64,000 nucleotides of DNA from Trinickia terrae (lineage in GTDB: Bacteria > Pseudomonadota > Gammaproteobacteria > Burkholderiales > Burkholderiaceae). Within the stretch, counting starts at the first letter, position 1. Every line of letters begins with the position of its first letter. The stretch spans positions 248,001-312,000 of the forward strand of contig NZ_SWJE01000015.1 in the NCBI RefSeq assembly GCF_005144415.1, read 5' to 3'. The notes under the pieces were generated by a model that was given only the letters and a program-made list of their open reading frames with translations, did no database searches and was not told the origin of the DNA. Of this stretch, positions 49,494-58,681 are shown piece after piece. The position numbers and the translations under genes are program-made.

Positions 49494-51869
49494 CTAGGCG
49501 GATAGGCCGCTGGTGCTCGTCTGGCCCCGGTCCTGGGTCTTGCCTGGGCCGCGAGCCTGCGCGCTCTGCGCTTCACGCGCGCTGCATACACCGAAGCGCT
49601 CGAGCAGCGCGGGGATGCCGTCGGCCGGCACGGGCCGCGAGAACAGGAAGCCTTGCGCCTCGATGCGGCCGAGCTGGGAGAGCCACGCGATCTGCTCCTC
49701 GGTCTCGGTGCCTTCGACGACCACCTTGAGCCCGAGCGAGCGCGCGAGGTTGACGATCGCCGACACCATCACGCAGACGCTGCGGTCGCCCGGAATCGCC
49801 TGCACGAACGAGCGGTCGACTTTCAGCGTATCGACCGAGAAGCGGTTCAGGTACGAGAGCGACGAATAGCCGGTGCCGAAGTCGTCGAGCGCGACGCGCA
49901 CGCCGAGGCGCTTCAACGCAATGATCTTTTCCGACACGAGCTCGGGGTACTCCATCATCGCGGTCTCGGTGATCTCGAGCTCGAGGCGGTGCGCGGCGAC
50001 GCCGGTCTCCTCGATCGCGCGCGACACAGTCTCGTAGAGATCGCCGCGCCAGAACTGCACCGCCGAGATGTTCACCGACAGCGACAGCGAGTCGTAGCCG
50101 TCGTTCTGCCAGACGGCGAGCTGCCGGCACGCGGTGCGGATGACGAAGTCGCCGATCGGCACGATGAGGCCCGTGGATTCGGCGATCGGGATGAACTCGT
50201 TGGCGGCGATGATGCCGTGCTGCGGATGGTTCCAGCGCGCGAGCGCCTCGAAGCCGGTGATGCAGCGGCGCGAGAGATCGATCATCGGCTGATAGAGCAG
50301 GAACAGCTGCTCCTCGGCGAGCGCGACGCGCAACTGCTGCTCCCAGCGCATCAGGTGGTCGGCGCGATGCGAGAGGTGCGGCGAGTAGAACTGGTAGCAG
50401 TTCTTGCCGGCGTCCTTGGCGCTGTACATCGCGAGATCGGCCTTCTTCAGCAGATCGATCTCGCTCTCGTTGGCGACCGAGTAGAGCGCGATGCCGATGC
50501 TCGCATGCAGCACGAACGAGCTGCCGCGCACGTCGAACGGCCGCTCGAACGAGTTGCGCACGCTCTCGGCGAGCTCCACTGCGTGGCGCTCGACATCGGC
50601 CCCCTTGAGCACGACCACGAACTCGTCGCCGCCGATGCGCGAGAGCGTCCCCGCGTCGCCGACGGCGTCTGCGAGACGTGAGGCCGTCATCTGCAGGACG
50701 ATGTCGCCGGCGTTGTGGCCGAGCGTGTCGTTGACGGTCTTGAAGTTGTCGAGGTCGATGAAGAGGAGCGCGAGGCGGCCCACGTTGGCCGGCTGGCCGA
50801 CATCGTGGCGCAGCGCCTGCAGCGTCGCATAGCGGTTGCGCAGGCCGGTCAGCAGGTCGTACTCGACGAGATGCGTCATCTCGCGCTCGCGCCCGAGCAG
50901 CTTGCCGATCAGGCCCGTGGCCACCACGAAGAAGCCGAGCATCGCGAGCGAGATGAAGCCCGCCATCAGCAGATAGACGTTGCGTGTGTGGTGGTAGTCC
51001 GCGAACTCCTCGGACTCCGACAGGCCGACGAGCACGCCCATCGGATAGCCGTCGATATGCCGGTAGGAGACGATGCGCGTGACGCCGTCGATCGGATCGG
51101 CGTAGGTGCCCGAGACGTGCTCGGAGACCGGATAGGCGCCCGTCGCCGAGAACGCGCCCGGCGCATCCTTGGTGCTGCCGGTGTGGCGCGCGAGCACCGA
51201 GCCGCTGTCCGAGATCACGGCGATCACGCCGAACTTGCCAATCGCGGCGTTGTTGTAGAAGTCGCTCGTGAAGTAGTTCGGGTCTTCCGACACCACCACC
51301 ACGCCCGCGAACGAGCCGTCGGGATGGTTCAGGCGCCGCGTCATCTGCAGCGTCCACTGGCGCGAGACGCGGCCGAGCACCGGCTTGCTGATATAGAGGC
51401 TGTCGTCGTTCTCGTGCTCGTGGACCTTGAAGTGTTCGCGGTCGGACAGATCGATGTGCTGGGGATTCTGCTCGGCGGTGTTGGCGATCAGCGTGCCGTG
51501 CTCGTCGATGAGCGAGACCTGCACGAGCGTGTCGCTCTGCACGACGCCCTTCTGGACCGTGGTCGCGAGATCGAAGCGGTTCGGGTTCTTCTCGAACTCG
51601 TACTTGACGAAGCGGGTGATCTGGTCGACCTGGTGAATGGCCTTGATCGTATGCTGCTCGAGCGCCGCCGAGAGGATCGCCGCGGACGCCATCGCCTCGC
51701 GGGAGGTCGACTCCCTCTCGACGGATAGCCGCGCGTAGATCACGGCCCACAACAGGATGAGCACCAGGATGCCGAGCGCGGGAATGGCGAGCAGCGCGCG
51801 CGGATGCGAGCTGCTGGTGTCGCGCCTGAAACGTCCGTCGCGCGCGGAATGGTGCCGGGCGAGATTCAT
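49494..51869 (-). CDS. Cache-GGDEF-EAL c-di-GMP signalling protein
   Basis: 791 residues: TM at about 25-45, periplasmic double-Cache-like domain to about 280, second TM, GGDEF domain with intact RIGGDEF, and EAL domain with FEALARWNHP, EITETAMME and ALDDFGTGYSSLSYL. Both output domains keep catalytic residues; the RxxD inhibitory site before GGDEF is absent. It would sense a periplasmic ligand and make or break c-di-GMP. PgaCD elsewhere in this window is a known type of c-di-GMP target. Start at ATG 51869 taken over an upstream TTG. Confidence 0.93.
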   Translation of the reverse strand: MNLARHHSARDGRFRRDTSSSHPRALLAIPALGILVLILLWAVIYARLSVERESTSREAMASAAILSAALEQHTIKAIHQVDQITRFVKYEFEKNPNRFDLATTVQKGVVQSDTLVQVSLIDEHGTLIANTAEQNPQHIDLSDREHFKVHEHENDDSLYISKPVLGRVSRQWTLQMTRRLNHPDGSFAGVVVVSEDPNYFTSDFYNNAAIGKFGVIAVISDSGSVLARHTGSTKDAPGAFSATGAYPVSEHVSGTYADPIDGVTRIVSYRHIDGYPMGVLVGLSESEEFADYHHTRNVYLLMAGFISLAMLGFFVVATGLIGKLLGREREMTHLVEYDLLTGLRNRYATLQALRHDVGQPANVGRLALLFIDLDNFKTVNDTLGHNAGDIVLQMTASRLADAVGDAGTLSRIGGDEFVVVLKGADVERHAVELAESVRNSFERPFDVRGSSFVLHASIGIALYSVANESEIDLLKKADLAMYSAKDAGKNCYQFYSPHLSHRADHLMRWEQQLRVALAEEQLFLLYQPMIDLSRRCITGFEALARWNHPQHGIIAANEFIPIAESTGLIVPIGDFVIRTACRQLAVWQNDGYDSLSLSVNISAVQFWRGDLYETVSRAIEETGVAAHRLELEITETAMMEYPELVSEKIIALKRLGVRVALDDFGTGYSSLSYLNRFSVDTLKVDRSFVQAIPGDRSVCVMVSAIVNLARSLGLKVVVEGTETEEQIAWLSQLGRIEAQGFLFSRPVPADGIPALLERFGVCSAREAQSAQARGPGKTQDRGQTSTSGLSA

Positions 51870-52337
51870 CGAGCCGACCGAGTCCAAGGGAGTCGGGGCG
51901 TCGGGCCGGCATGCTTCGACTGCGCCTGGTTCGTGTTGGACCGCATGATTAGCATCGTTGCCGAGACTGCCGCGCAGGGTAATGAAAAGTCATACGTTCT
52001 TCCCGGACGCTATTTGTCCGAGCAACGTCATTATTCCGATCTTACTGAATGACCAAAAATTAAGATAGCGTCCGTTTATCGGGTAAACGTTTGTTTTTCT
52101 TGGCATGAAATCCCGTTGGGCCATCATGCTGGCGCGGCTGCCGGACGCAAGTCCTTGCGAGGATTGAAATAATGGAACGGCAATGCATTCTCGATGCGGC
52201 CATTTGAATTGTGGGTCTAGCGCCTGTTCACGCCGGTGACAGGCGTCACGCTGATGAAAGGCCGTAGGCTGCTTGAGCCTTGCGCGGAATGCAATCCGTA
52301 GATACGCGCGGCGGCGCGAGCGCCGCGTCAGGCGGAG
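51870..52337. other. Intergenic region between GGDEF-EAL and phzF-like genes
   Basis: 468 bases without a supported gene, AT-richer at 52000-52110. Contains the 15-base inverted repeat listed separately. It should include the promoter of the GGDEF-EAL gene; the other half is the downstream end of the phzF-like gene. Confidence 0.4.
52074..52088. promoter_or_regulatory. Inverted repeat GTTTA-N5-TAAAC
   Basis: Perfect 5-base arms around TCGGG in AT-rich DNA, about 205 bases upstream of the GGDEF-EAL start. Could be a repressor operator; arms are short, so chance is not excluded. Confidence 0.3.
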
Positions 52338-53222
52338 TCAACCGGGCCGGAACGTGCCGTCTACGATCGTCACCGAATGGCCGCCGATCCATATGCGGTT
52401 TGCATCGTCGTCGTAGTCGACGTGCACGCGGCCATCGCGCCCGAGCGCCGTGCCCTGGCGGGCCACGTAGCGGGAGCCCGGGCGCAGCCCCTGGCTCTTC
52501 AAGAGACCGGCGACGGCCGCGTTCGCGCTGCCGGTGACTGGGTCTTCGCCGAAGCCCAGGCTGCCGCCGAGCATCAGGCAGCGGATTTCGAAGTCGACCG
52601 CGCCGCCCTCGGGATGCGGCCCGTACACGGCCAGCCCGTCCATGCCGGTTTCGCGGACGATGGCGGTGAGCGCCGCAACGTCGGGCGCGAGCGCCACGCA
52701 AGCCTCGGCCGACTTCAGGCGGACGACGAGCCAGGGCACGCCGTTGTCGGTCGTGCAGGGCGCTGCGCTGAAATCGATTGCATCGGTCCGGAGCGCAACC
52801 GAAAGGGCGGTGCGGGTGGATGCCGGCAGGGAGGCGACGCGCGCAGGCGGCGCGGCGAACGCCCAGACACCGTCACCGCGCCCGGTCAGCTCGACGAGCC
52901 CGGCGCCGCATTGCTGCACGAGCCGCCCCGCTTGCCGCGGACGATAGCCGCTGTCGAGGAGCGCGTGCGCGGTGCCGAGCGTCGGATGCCCGGCGAACGG
53001 CAACTCGCCGCCCGGCGTGAAAATGCGCACGCGATAGTCCGCGGCCGGATCGGCCGGTTTCAGCAGGAACGAGGTCTCCGACAGGTTCGTCCAGCGCGCG
53101 ATCGCCTGCATGTCTTCGGTGGCGAGGTCATCGGCATCGAAGACGACGGCGAGCGGGTTGCCCTTGAACGGCACCGCGGTGAACACGTCGACCTGCTTGA
53201 AACGGACTGTGCGTGCGCTCAT
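52338..53222 (-). CDS. PhzF-family isomerase/epimerase-like protein
   Basis: 294 residues with the two-fold PhzF pattern: QVDVFTAVPFKGNPLAVV at the start, LSETSF with the catalytic-type Glu, IFTPGGELPFAGHPTLGTAHAL, and GEDPVTGSANAAV in the second half. Members isomerise small hydroxy- or amino-acid substrates; the substrate is unknown here. Starts 31 nt after the ridA-like gene and ends a minus-strand run including an aminotransferase, suggesting amino-acid-related metabolism. Confidence 0.9.
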   Translation of the reverse strand: MSARTVRFKQVDVFTAVPFKGNPLAVVFDADDLATEDMQAIARWTNLSETSFLLKPADPAADYRVRIFTPGGELPFAGHPTLGTAHALLDSGYRPRQAGRLVQQCGAGLVELTGRGDGVWAFAAPPARVASLPASTRTALSVALRTDAIDFSAAPCTTDNGVPWLVVRLKSAEACVALAPDVAALTAIVRETGMDGLAVYGPHPEGGAVDFEIRCLMLGGSLGFGEDPVTGSANAAVAGLLKSQGLRPGSRYVARQGTALGRDGRVHVDYDDDANRIWIGGHSVTIVDGTFRPG

Positions 53223-53253
53223 CGAGAATCGCCTTCTTTTATTGGGGAAGCGG

Positions 53254-53718
53254 TCAGGCGACTTCGGCGATCAGTTCGATCTCGACGCAGGCGCCAAGCG
53301 GAATCTGTGCGACGCCGAACGCCGAGCGCGCATGCTTGCCGGCGTCGCCGAACACCTCGGCGATCAGCTCCGACGCGCCGTTGGTCACGAGATGCTGCTC
53401 GGTGAACTCGAGCGTCGAGTTCACGAGGCTCATCACCTTGACGATGCGCGTGACGCGGTTCAGGTCGCCGGTGTGAGCGTGCAGCGTGGCGAGGAGGTCG
53501 ATCGCGATCGCGCGCGCGGCCGCCTTGCCTTCCTCGGTGCCCATCGTCGCGCCGAGCTTGCCTGCCCAGACCTTGCCGTCCTTCTTGGCGATGTGGCCGG
53601 ACAGGTAGACGGTGTTGCCGCTTTGCGCGCTCATCACATAGGCGGCAGCGGGGGCGCCCGCCACGGGCAGCTCGATGCCGAGTTCCTTCAGCTTGTCGTA
53701 GACGTTTGCTTGAGACAT
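53254..53718 (-). CDS. RidA-family protein
   Basis: 154 residues of the YjgF/YER057c/UK114 family, subgroup starting MSQANVYDKLKELGIELP, with VYLSGHIAKKDGK, AARAIAIDLLATLHAH and SAFGVAQIPLGACVEIELIAEV. Classic RidA hydrolyses reactive enamines and imines released by PLP enzymes; the lineage seen here lacks the usual RidA Arg in the final helix region, so activity may differ. Sits directly after an aminotransferase gene and before phzF. Confidence 0.9.
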   Translation of the reverse strand: MSQANVYDKLKELGIELPVAGAPAAAYVMSAQSGNTVYLSGHIAKKDGKVWAGKLGATMGTEEGKAAARAIAIDLLATLHAHTGDLNRVTRIVKVMSLVNSTLEFTEQHLVTNGASELIAEVFGDAGKHARSAFGVAQIPLGACVEIELIAEVA

Positions 53719-53760
53719 GACATTCCTTTGGTCGGTGAATGAAAAGAGAGCCCTCAACCT

Positions 53761-53815
53761 GTCGCTTCGCGCCAGGCCCCCCGAGGGGGACAAGGAAACT
53801 TGGGGCGGCCCGGCG
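53761..53815 (-). repeat. Intergenic GC-rich repeat, copy 1
   Basis: On the minus strand reads CGCCGGGCCGCCCCAAG, then a spacer, then CCCCCTCGGGGGGC. The same two blocks recur in the opposite orientation at 56051-56116. Lies between the aminotransferase and ridA genes; the C/G run can fold as a hairpin. Confidence 0.6.
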
Positions 53816-53831
53816 TTTCCTTGAGAGAAGA

Positions 53832-55028
53832 TCAGATGCGTTCGCGGATCAGCGCGGCGAGGCGGGCCACGCCTTCGTCGATCTTGGCGGGCGGCACGGT
53901 CACGAACGACAGGCGCAGCGTATTGCCCTGGCCCTCGTTGGCGAAGAACGGCGCGCCCGGCACGAACGCGACGTTCTGCGCGACCGCGGCTTCGAGCAGC
54001 TTCATGCTGTCGATGCCGGCAGGCAGCGCGACCCAGATGAACATTCCGCCCTCGGGCCGGTTCCACGTCACGCCTTCGGGCATGCAGCGCGCGAGCGCCG
54101 CGAGCATCGCCTCGCACTGGTCGCGATAGAGCGCGCGGATGGTCGGCACGTGGGTGTCGAGAAAGCCGTCCTTGACGACTTCGTGCACGATGCGCTGGGT
54201 GAAGCTCGGCGTGTGCAGATCGGTGGCCTGCTTGGCCTGCACGAGCTTGAAGTGCAGTTCCTCGGGCGCCACGATGTAGCCGACGCGCAGCCCCGGCGCG
54301 AGCACCTTCGAGAACGAGCCGAGGTGGACGACGTGGTCCGGGGCCATCGAGAGGATCGTCGGCAGCGGGTCGCCGGCGTAGTCGAGCGCGCCGTACGGGT
54401 CGTCCTCGATGACGGGGAAGGCGCTCTTCTTCGCGAACTCGGCGAGCGCGCGGCGGCGCTCGATGGGCAGGCGCCGGCCCGTCGGGTTCTGGAAGTTCGG
54501 CTGCGCGTACAAGAGGCGCGCGCCGGCCGTCAGAGCAGGGGTGAGGCCGGCGGGGATCAAGCCCTGCTCGTCGGTCGGCACCTGCACGTAGCGCGGCTCG
54601 TACATCGAAAACGATTGCAGCGCGCCGAGGTAGGTCGGCGTCTCGACGAGCACCGGGCTCGCCGGATCGATCAGCACCTTGCCGAGCAGGTCGAGCGCCT
54701 GCTGCGAGCCGGTCGTGATCAGCACTTGCGACGGACGGATCGTGGCGCCGTTCACAGAGTGGCGCTTGGCCACCCACTCGCGCAGCGGCAGATAGCCTTC
54801 GGTCGCGCTGTATTGCAGGGCGGCGGCGGGGTTGTCGCGCAGGATGCGGTCCGACGCTTCGCGCATCCGCTCGGCGGGAAACGTGACGGGGGCGGGTAGG
54901 CCGCCCGCGAAGGAAATGACTTCGGGCCGTTCAGTGACCTTCAGAATCTCGCGGATCGCCGAGCTCGTGAGCTTGCGCGCGCGTTCGGAAAGTTGCCAGT
55001 GGTTCTGCGGCAGGTCGCTTTGGTCCAT
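53832..55028 (-). CDS. PLP-dependent class I aminotransferase
   Basis: 398 residues. VISFAGGLPAPVTFP near the start, YSATEGYLPLREWVAKR, NFQNPTGRRL, DDPYGALDY, and the PLP Lys in HLGSFSKVLAPGLRVGY, the layout of 2-aminoadipate/aromatic aminotransferase relatives of the MocR fold, without a DNA-binding domain. Start ATG 55028 follows CGGGAG. Preceded by an EamA exporter gene and followed by ridA, consistent with amino-acid handling. Confidence 0.92.
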   Translation of the reverse strand: MDQSDLPQNHWQLSERARKLTSSAIREILKVTERPEVISFAGGLPAPVTFPAERMREASDRILRDNPAAALQYSATEGYLPLREWVAKRHSVNGATIRPSQVLITTGSQQALDLLGKVLIDPASPVLVETPTYLGALQSFSMYEPRYVQVPTDEQGLIPAGLTPALTAGARLLYAQPNFQNPTGRRLPIERRRALAEFAKKSAFPVIEDDPYGALDYAGDPLPTILSMAPDHVVHLGSFSKVLAPGLRVGYIVAPEELHFKLVQAKQATDLHTPSFTQRIVHEVVKDGFLDTHVPTIRALYRDQCEAMLAALARCMPEGVTWNRPEGGMFIWVALPAGIDSMKLLEAAVAQNVAFVPGAPFFANEGQGNTLRLSFVTVPPAKIDEGVARLAALIRERI

Positions 55029-55120
55029 GAAGTCTCCCGGATTGTGGGTTGTGGCGGCTGAAAAGGGTGAATTATCGCCTGAGTTGCGGGCTGTCCATGC
55101 AGGAATCTCGCAGGCGTGGC

Positions 55121-56041
55121 TCAGGTCACGCGAGTTGGCTGTGCGGCGGGCCGGGGCGCCGTGCGCACGGCGGCCTTGCGGCCGATCACGACGGTGGCGA
55201 TCACGGCGGCGGCGAAGAGCCAGGCCGACGGCGCGACCGTTTCGCCGAAGAACAGCGCCGAGAACGCCATCGTGAAAAAGATCTGCAGCAGCTGGACCTG
55301 GCCGACGCGCGCCGTGCCGCCCATCGCGAGGCCCGCGTACCAGGCGAAGAAGCCGATGAACTGAGAGAAGATCGTGACGTAGCCGAAGGCGAGCCAGGTC
55401 GAAAGCGAGGCGGGGCCAGGGTGCTGCACGTGCTGCTCCAAGGCGAGCCAGCCCACGGGCAGCACGAGGAACGGCGCGGACACGACGAGCGCCCAGCAGA
55501 TCACCTGCCAGCCGCCGATCTGCTTGGCGAGCCGCGCGCCTTCGGCATAGCCGAGCGCGCCGATGCCGACCGCGACGAGCATCAGCGCGTCGCCGGCCTG
55601 CAGCGAGCCGCCGCCCTGCTGCAGCGCGTAGGCGACGACGATCGTGCTGCCGGTGACGGCGCTGGCCCAGAACGCCTTCGACGGCCGCTCGTGCGACAGC
55701 CACGCCGCATAGAGCGCGACGAAGAGCGGCTGCAGGCCGTTCACGACGGCGCCATGCGAGGCCGGTACGCTTTTCATGGCCCAGGCGGAGAACACGGGAA
55801 ACGCGATGATGACGCCGAGCGAGACGACGGCGAGGCTCTTGAGCTGCCGCCAGGTCGGCCAGGGTTCGCGCCGGTACGCGAGCAGGAGGCCGGCGGGCAC
55901 CGCCGCGGCGAGCGCGCGGCCGAGGCCGTTCAGGAGCGGGTGCCATTCGTGCACGACGATGCGCGTCATCGGCAGCGTCAAGCTGAAGATCATCACGCCG
56001 ATCAGGCCGAGCAGCATGCCTTGGGATTCGCGCGGGTTCAT
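55121..56041 (-). CDS. EamA/DMT-family exporter
   Basis: 306 residues, ten helices in two EamA repeats (GLIGVMIFSLTLPMTRIVV; ALGYAEGARLAKQIGGWQ). Drug/metabolite transporter family; many members export amino acids or amines. Runs into the aminotransferase gene (92-nt gap). Confidence 0.92.
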   Translation of the reverse strand: MNPRESQGMLLGLIGVMIFSLTLPMTRIVVHEWHPLLNGLGRALAAAVPAGLLLAYRREPWPTWRQLKSLAVVSLGVIIAFPVFSAWAMKSVPASHGAVVNGLQPLFVALYAAWLSHERPSKAFWASAVTGSTIVVAYALQQGGGSLQAGDALMLVAVGIGALGYAEGARLAKQIGGWQVICWALVVSAPFLVLPVGWLALEQHVQHPGPASLSTWLAFGYVTIFSQFIGFFAWYAGLAMGGTARVGQVQLLQIFFTMAFSALFFGETVAPSAWLFAAAVIATVVIGRKAAVRTAPRPAAQPTRVT

Positions 56042-56050
56042 GATGGCTCC

Positions 56051-56116
56051 CGCCGGGCCGTCCCAAGGGAGCCATCAGCCCCCTTGGGGGGCAGCGAACG
56101 ATAGTGAGCGTGGGGG
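56051..56116 (+). repeat. Intergenic GC-rich repeat, copy 2
   Basis: CGCCGGGCCGTCCCAAG, spacer, CCCCCTTGGGGGGC, then GCGAACGATAGTGAGCGTGGGGG. Inverted relative to copy 1 at 53761-53815; the two copies flank the EamA and aminotransferase genes. Confidence 0.6.
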
Positions 56117-56236
56117 TTGTCCATGCGGTTCGTCTCTCCATGTCTGTCGCGGCGGGCCTCTTGCCGCGCCGCTTGATTGCGATGGCCTGCTATAACGGCG
56201 AACCCGGTGCAAAACGCGATCAGACGCTGATGCCGC

Positions 56237-56947
56237 CTATTTGAGCGTGCGGGTCTCGCCGGACAAGCCGATTTCGATCTCGGCGACGAGCGCGGGCTCG
56301 CCCTCCGTGGCTTCCAGGCGGATCAGGTGCGACGCGCCGAGCCAGTCGAGCTGGACCCGCACCTCGTCCGCGCGCGGGTGGAAGCCCGTGAGCGACTTGA
56401 GCGCAAGCCCGGTGTGCGGCAGCCGGGCCGACGGATGCTGCGGGGTATCCCACTGGATCAGCGTCGGCACGATGCCGTCGCCCGCGCCGCAGCGCCCAGG
56501 GAACGCGCCGTCTTCCGGCACCGACAGGCTCCAGGACAAGTCGCCGCGCGTCATCGGCACGATGGGCGCGATCCGCTCCGGATACTGCGCCTGCCAGCGC
56601 ACGAGGCTTTGCGGCCGCTCGACGCGCGCGACCCAGTGTGCGAGGTACGGCCCGCGGGCGAGGCGCGCGTGCGTCGCGGGATCGTCGAGCGCGAAGAGGC
56701 GCTTGCGCGGCGGCTTGCCTTCGGCGCCGCCCGCGGCCGTCGAGGCTTCCGCCTCCGGATCGATCGCGATCACTTCAAGATACGTGCCGCCCCACAAATT
56801 GAGGAGCCGGTTGTGCGTGCGCATCAGCGGATGCGCGCCGCCGGCGGCAAGCTCGACGCTGAGGGTATCGGCGACGAATTGCGCGCCTTCGTCGAGCGTG
56901 CGGGCGGCGACTACGAGGTGATCGAGCTGGAGCGGACGGGCGGTCAT
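56237..56947 (-). CDS. Glyoxalase/VOC-superfamily protein
   Basis: 236 residues starting QLDHLVVAARTLDEGAQFV, with RTHNRLLNLWGGTYLEVIAID, the pattern of the glyoxalase-like domain (one long half with DHLV and the LEVIAID strand). Family members bind a metal and act on small metabolites; the substrate is unknown. First gene of the minus-strand run, divergent from the MocR gene. Confidence 0.88.
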   Translation of the reverse strand: MTARPLQLDHLVVAARTLDEGAQFVADTLSVELAAGGAHPLMRTHNRLLNLWGGTYLEVIAIDPEAEASTAAGGAEGKPPRKRLFALDDPATHARLARGPYLAHWVARVERPQSLVRWQAQYPERIAPIVPMTRGDLSWSLSVPEDGAFPGRCGAGDGIVPTLIQWDTPQHPSARLPHTGLALKSLTGFHPRADEVRVQLDWLGASHLIRLEATEGEPALVAEIEIGLSGETRTLK

Positions 56948-57170
56948 GGCTGACGTGATGGCGAGCGGTTGAAACGGGAGTCGGGCGAATTGCCGGTACG
57001 CTTCGCGTCACTGCGCTTACGCACCGGGCCGATAGCATAACCGCTCGCGCAACGTTCCTTCCACGCGGCCGTGCCCGGCACATCCTTTATCCGTGCGTTT
57101 CACGCGTTCTTTGCTGCTTTTCGAACGATGTCGCTGGAAGCCACTGTAATCGCTCGGACCAGCACAGTAA

Positions 57171-57201
57171 CGGTACAATCGGGGCGATACCTTTCGGTAC
57201 A
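57171..57201. promoter_or_regulatory. Direct repeats CGGTACA, candidate MocR binding site
   Basis: CGGTACA occurs at 57171-57177 and 57195-57201, a 24-base period, immediately before the MocR start at 57214. MocR-type regulators commonly bind pairs of direct repeats near their own promoters. Confidence 0.5.
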
Positions 57202-57213
57202 GTTGGAGCCGAT

Positions 57214-58665
57214 ATGACCGTGCCCTTGAATCTGATTCCCGCCCCGCACGACGCTTCGCCGTTGACGCTCGTCGACCAGCTCGTCCAATGGGCGCGCCGC
57301 CGCATCGAAGAGCGCGTGTTCCGTCCCGGCATGCGCATGCCGTCGATCCGCAAGCTCGCGCTCGACAAGGGCGTCTCGCGCTTCACCGTCGTCGAGGCCT
57401 ACGAACGGCTCGTCGCGCAGGGCTTGCTCGATTCCCGGCGCGGTTCCGGCTTCTATGTGCGCGAGCGCTCGGGCGGCGTCGGGCCAGCCGAGCGGCGCGC
57501 GGCGGCCGAGAGGCAGCCCGCGCACAACACCGTCGACGTCGTCTGGCTGCTGCGCAACATGCTGCAGACGTCGAGCCCGGAGAAAGGGCCGGGGCTCGGC
57601 TTCCTGCCGAGCCGCTGGCTCGACGGCGAGCTGATCACCGGCGCCTTGCGCGCGCTTGGCCGGCAAAGCGGCGCGCAGATGATCGGTTCCGGCACCGCAC
57701 AAGGCTTCCTGCCGCTGCGCCAGCAATTGCAGACGCGCCTCGAGGAGTTCGAGATCGGCGCGTCGACCGAGCAGATCGTGCTCGTCTCGGGCATCACGCA
57801 GGCGATCGACCTGATCGCGCGCATCTACGTGCAGCCAGGCGATGCGGTGATCGTCGGCGACCCGGCGTGGTTCCAGATGTTCGGCCGCTTCGTGTCGCAG
57901 GGCGCGCAGTTGGTCGGCATGCCGTACACGCCCGACGGGCCGGATCTCGACGCGCTCGAAACGCTGGTCGAGACCTGGCGCCCGAAGATGCTCGTCATCA
58001 ACTCGCTGCTGCAGAACCCGACCGGCACGTCGCTCTCGGCCGCGCAGGCGTTTCGTATCCTGCGCCTCGCCGAAGCCTACGACTTCATCGTCGTCGAAGA
58101 CGACGTCTACGGCGACCTCTGTCCGCCGGGCTATCCGGCGACGCGTCTTGCGAGCCTGGATCAGTTGAAACGCGTGATCTACCTCGGCAGCTTTTCGAAG
58201 ACGCTGGCGCCGAACCTGCGCGCGGGCTTCGTCGCGTGCGGGCTCGAGATCGCCAAGGCGATCACCGACCAGAAGATGCTGGTCGGCATGACGACGCCCG
58301 AGCTCAACGAGCGCGTGCTGTACAAGGTGCTGACCGAGGGGCACTACCGGCGCCACGTCGAGCGCTTGCGCGTGCGGCTCGACGGCGTGCGCGACAAGAC
58401 GGCGCGGATGCTGGAGAAGACGGGGCTGCGCCTCTACACGACGCCGGCTGCGGGCATGTTCCTGTGGGCCGATCTCGGCGTCGATTCGGATGCGTTCGCC
58501 GCGGCGGGGCACGAGAAGGGGTTCCTGCTGACGCCGGGGAGCCTGTTTTCGCCGCAGCAGTCGCCGACGACGTGGATGCGCTTCAACGTCGCCAATTGCG
58601 GCGATCCGGCGCTGCCGGGGGTGATCGGCGACTATCTGGAGTCGGTGGCGCGGCGGGCGGGCTGA
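57214..58665 (+). CDS. MocR-family transcriptional regulator (GntR head, aminotransferase body)
   Basis: 483 residues. Winged helix at 1-85 with RMPSIRKLALDKGVSRFTVVEAYERL and a GSGFYV end, linker, then a fold type I aminotransferase domain with LQNPTGTSL, EDDVYGDL and PLP Lys in YLGSFSKTLAPNLRAGF. Such proteins sense PLP or an amino-donor compound. Divergent from the VOC-EamA-aminotransferase-RidA-PhzF run, which it may control. Direct repeats lie just upstream. Confidence 0.93.
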   Translation: MTVPLNLIPAPHDASPLTLVDQLVQWARRRIEERVFRPGMRMPSIRKLALDKGVSRFTVVEAYERLVAQGLLDSRRGSGFYVRERSGGVGPAERRAAAERQPAHNTVDVVWLLRNMLQTSSPEKGPGLGFLPSRWLDGELITGALRALGRQSGAQMIGSGTAQGFLPLRQQLQTRLEEFEIGASTEQIVLVSGITQAIDLIARIYVQPGDAVIVGDPAWFQMFGRFVSQGAQLVGMPYTPDGPDLDALETLVETWRPKMLVINSLLQNPTGTSLSAAQAFRILRLAEAYDFIVVEDDVYGDLCPPGYPATRLASLDQLKRVIYLGSFSKTLAPNLRAGFVACGLEIAKAITDQKMLVGMTTPELNERVLYKVLTEGHYRRHVERLRVRLDGVRDKTARMLEKTGLRLYTTPAAGMFLWADLGVDSDAFAAAGHEKGFLLTPGSLFSPQQSPTTWMRFNVANCGDPALPGVIGDYLESVARRAG

Positions 58666-58681
58666 GGCGTCGCCGCTGTGC

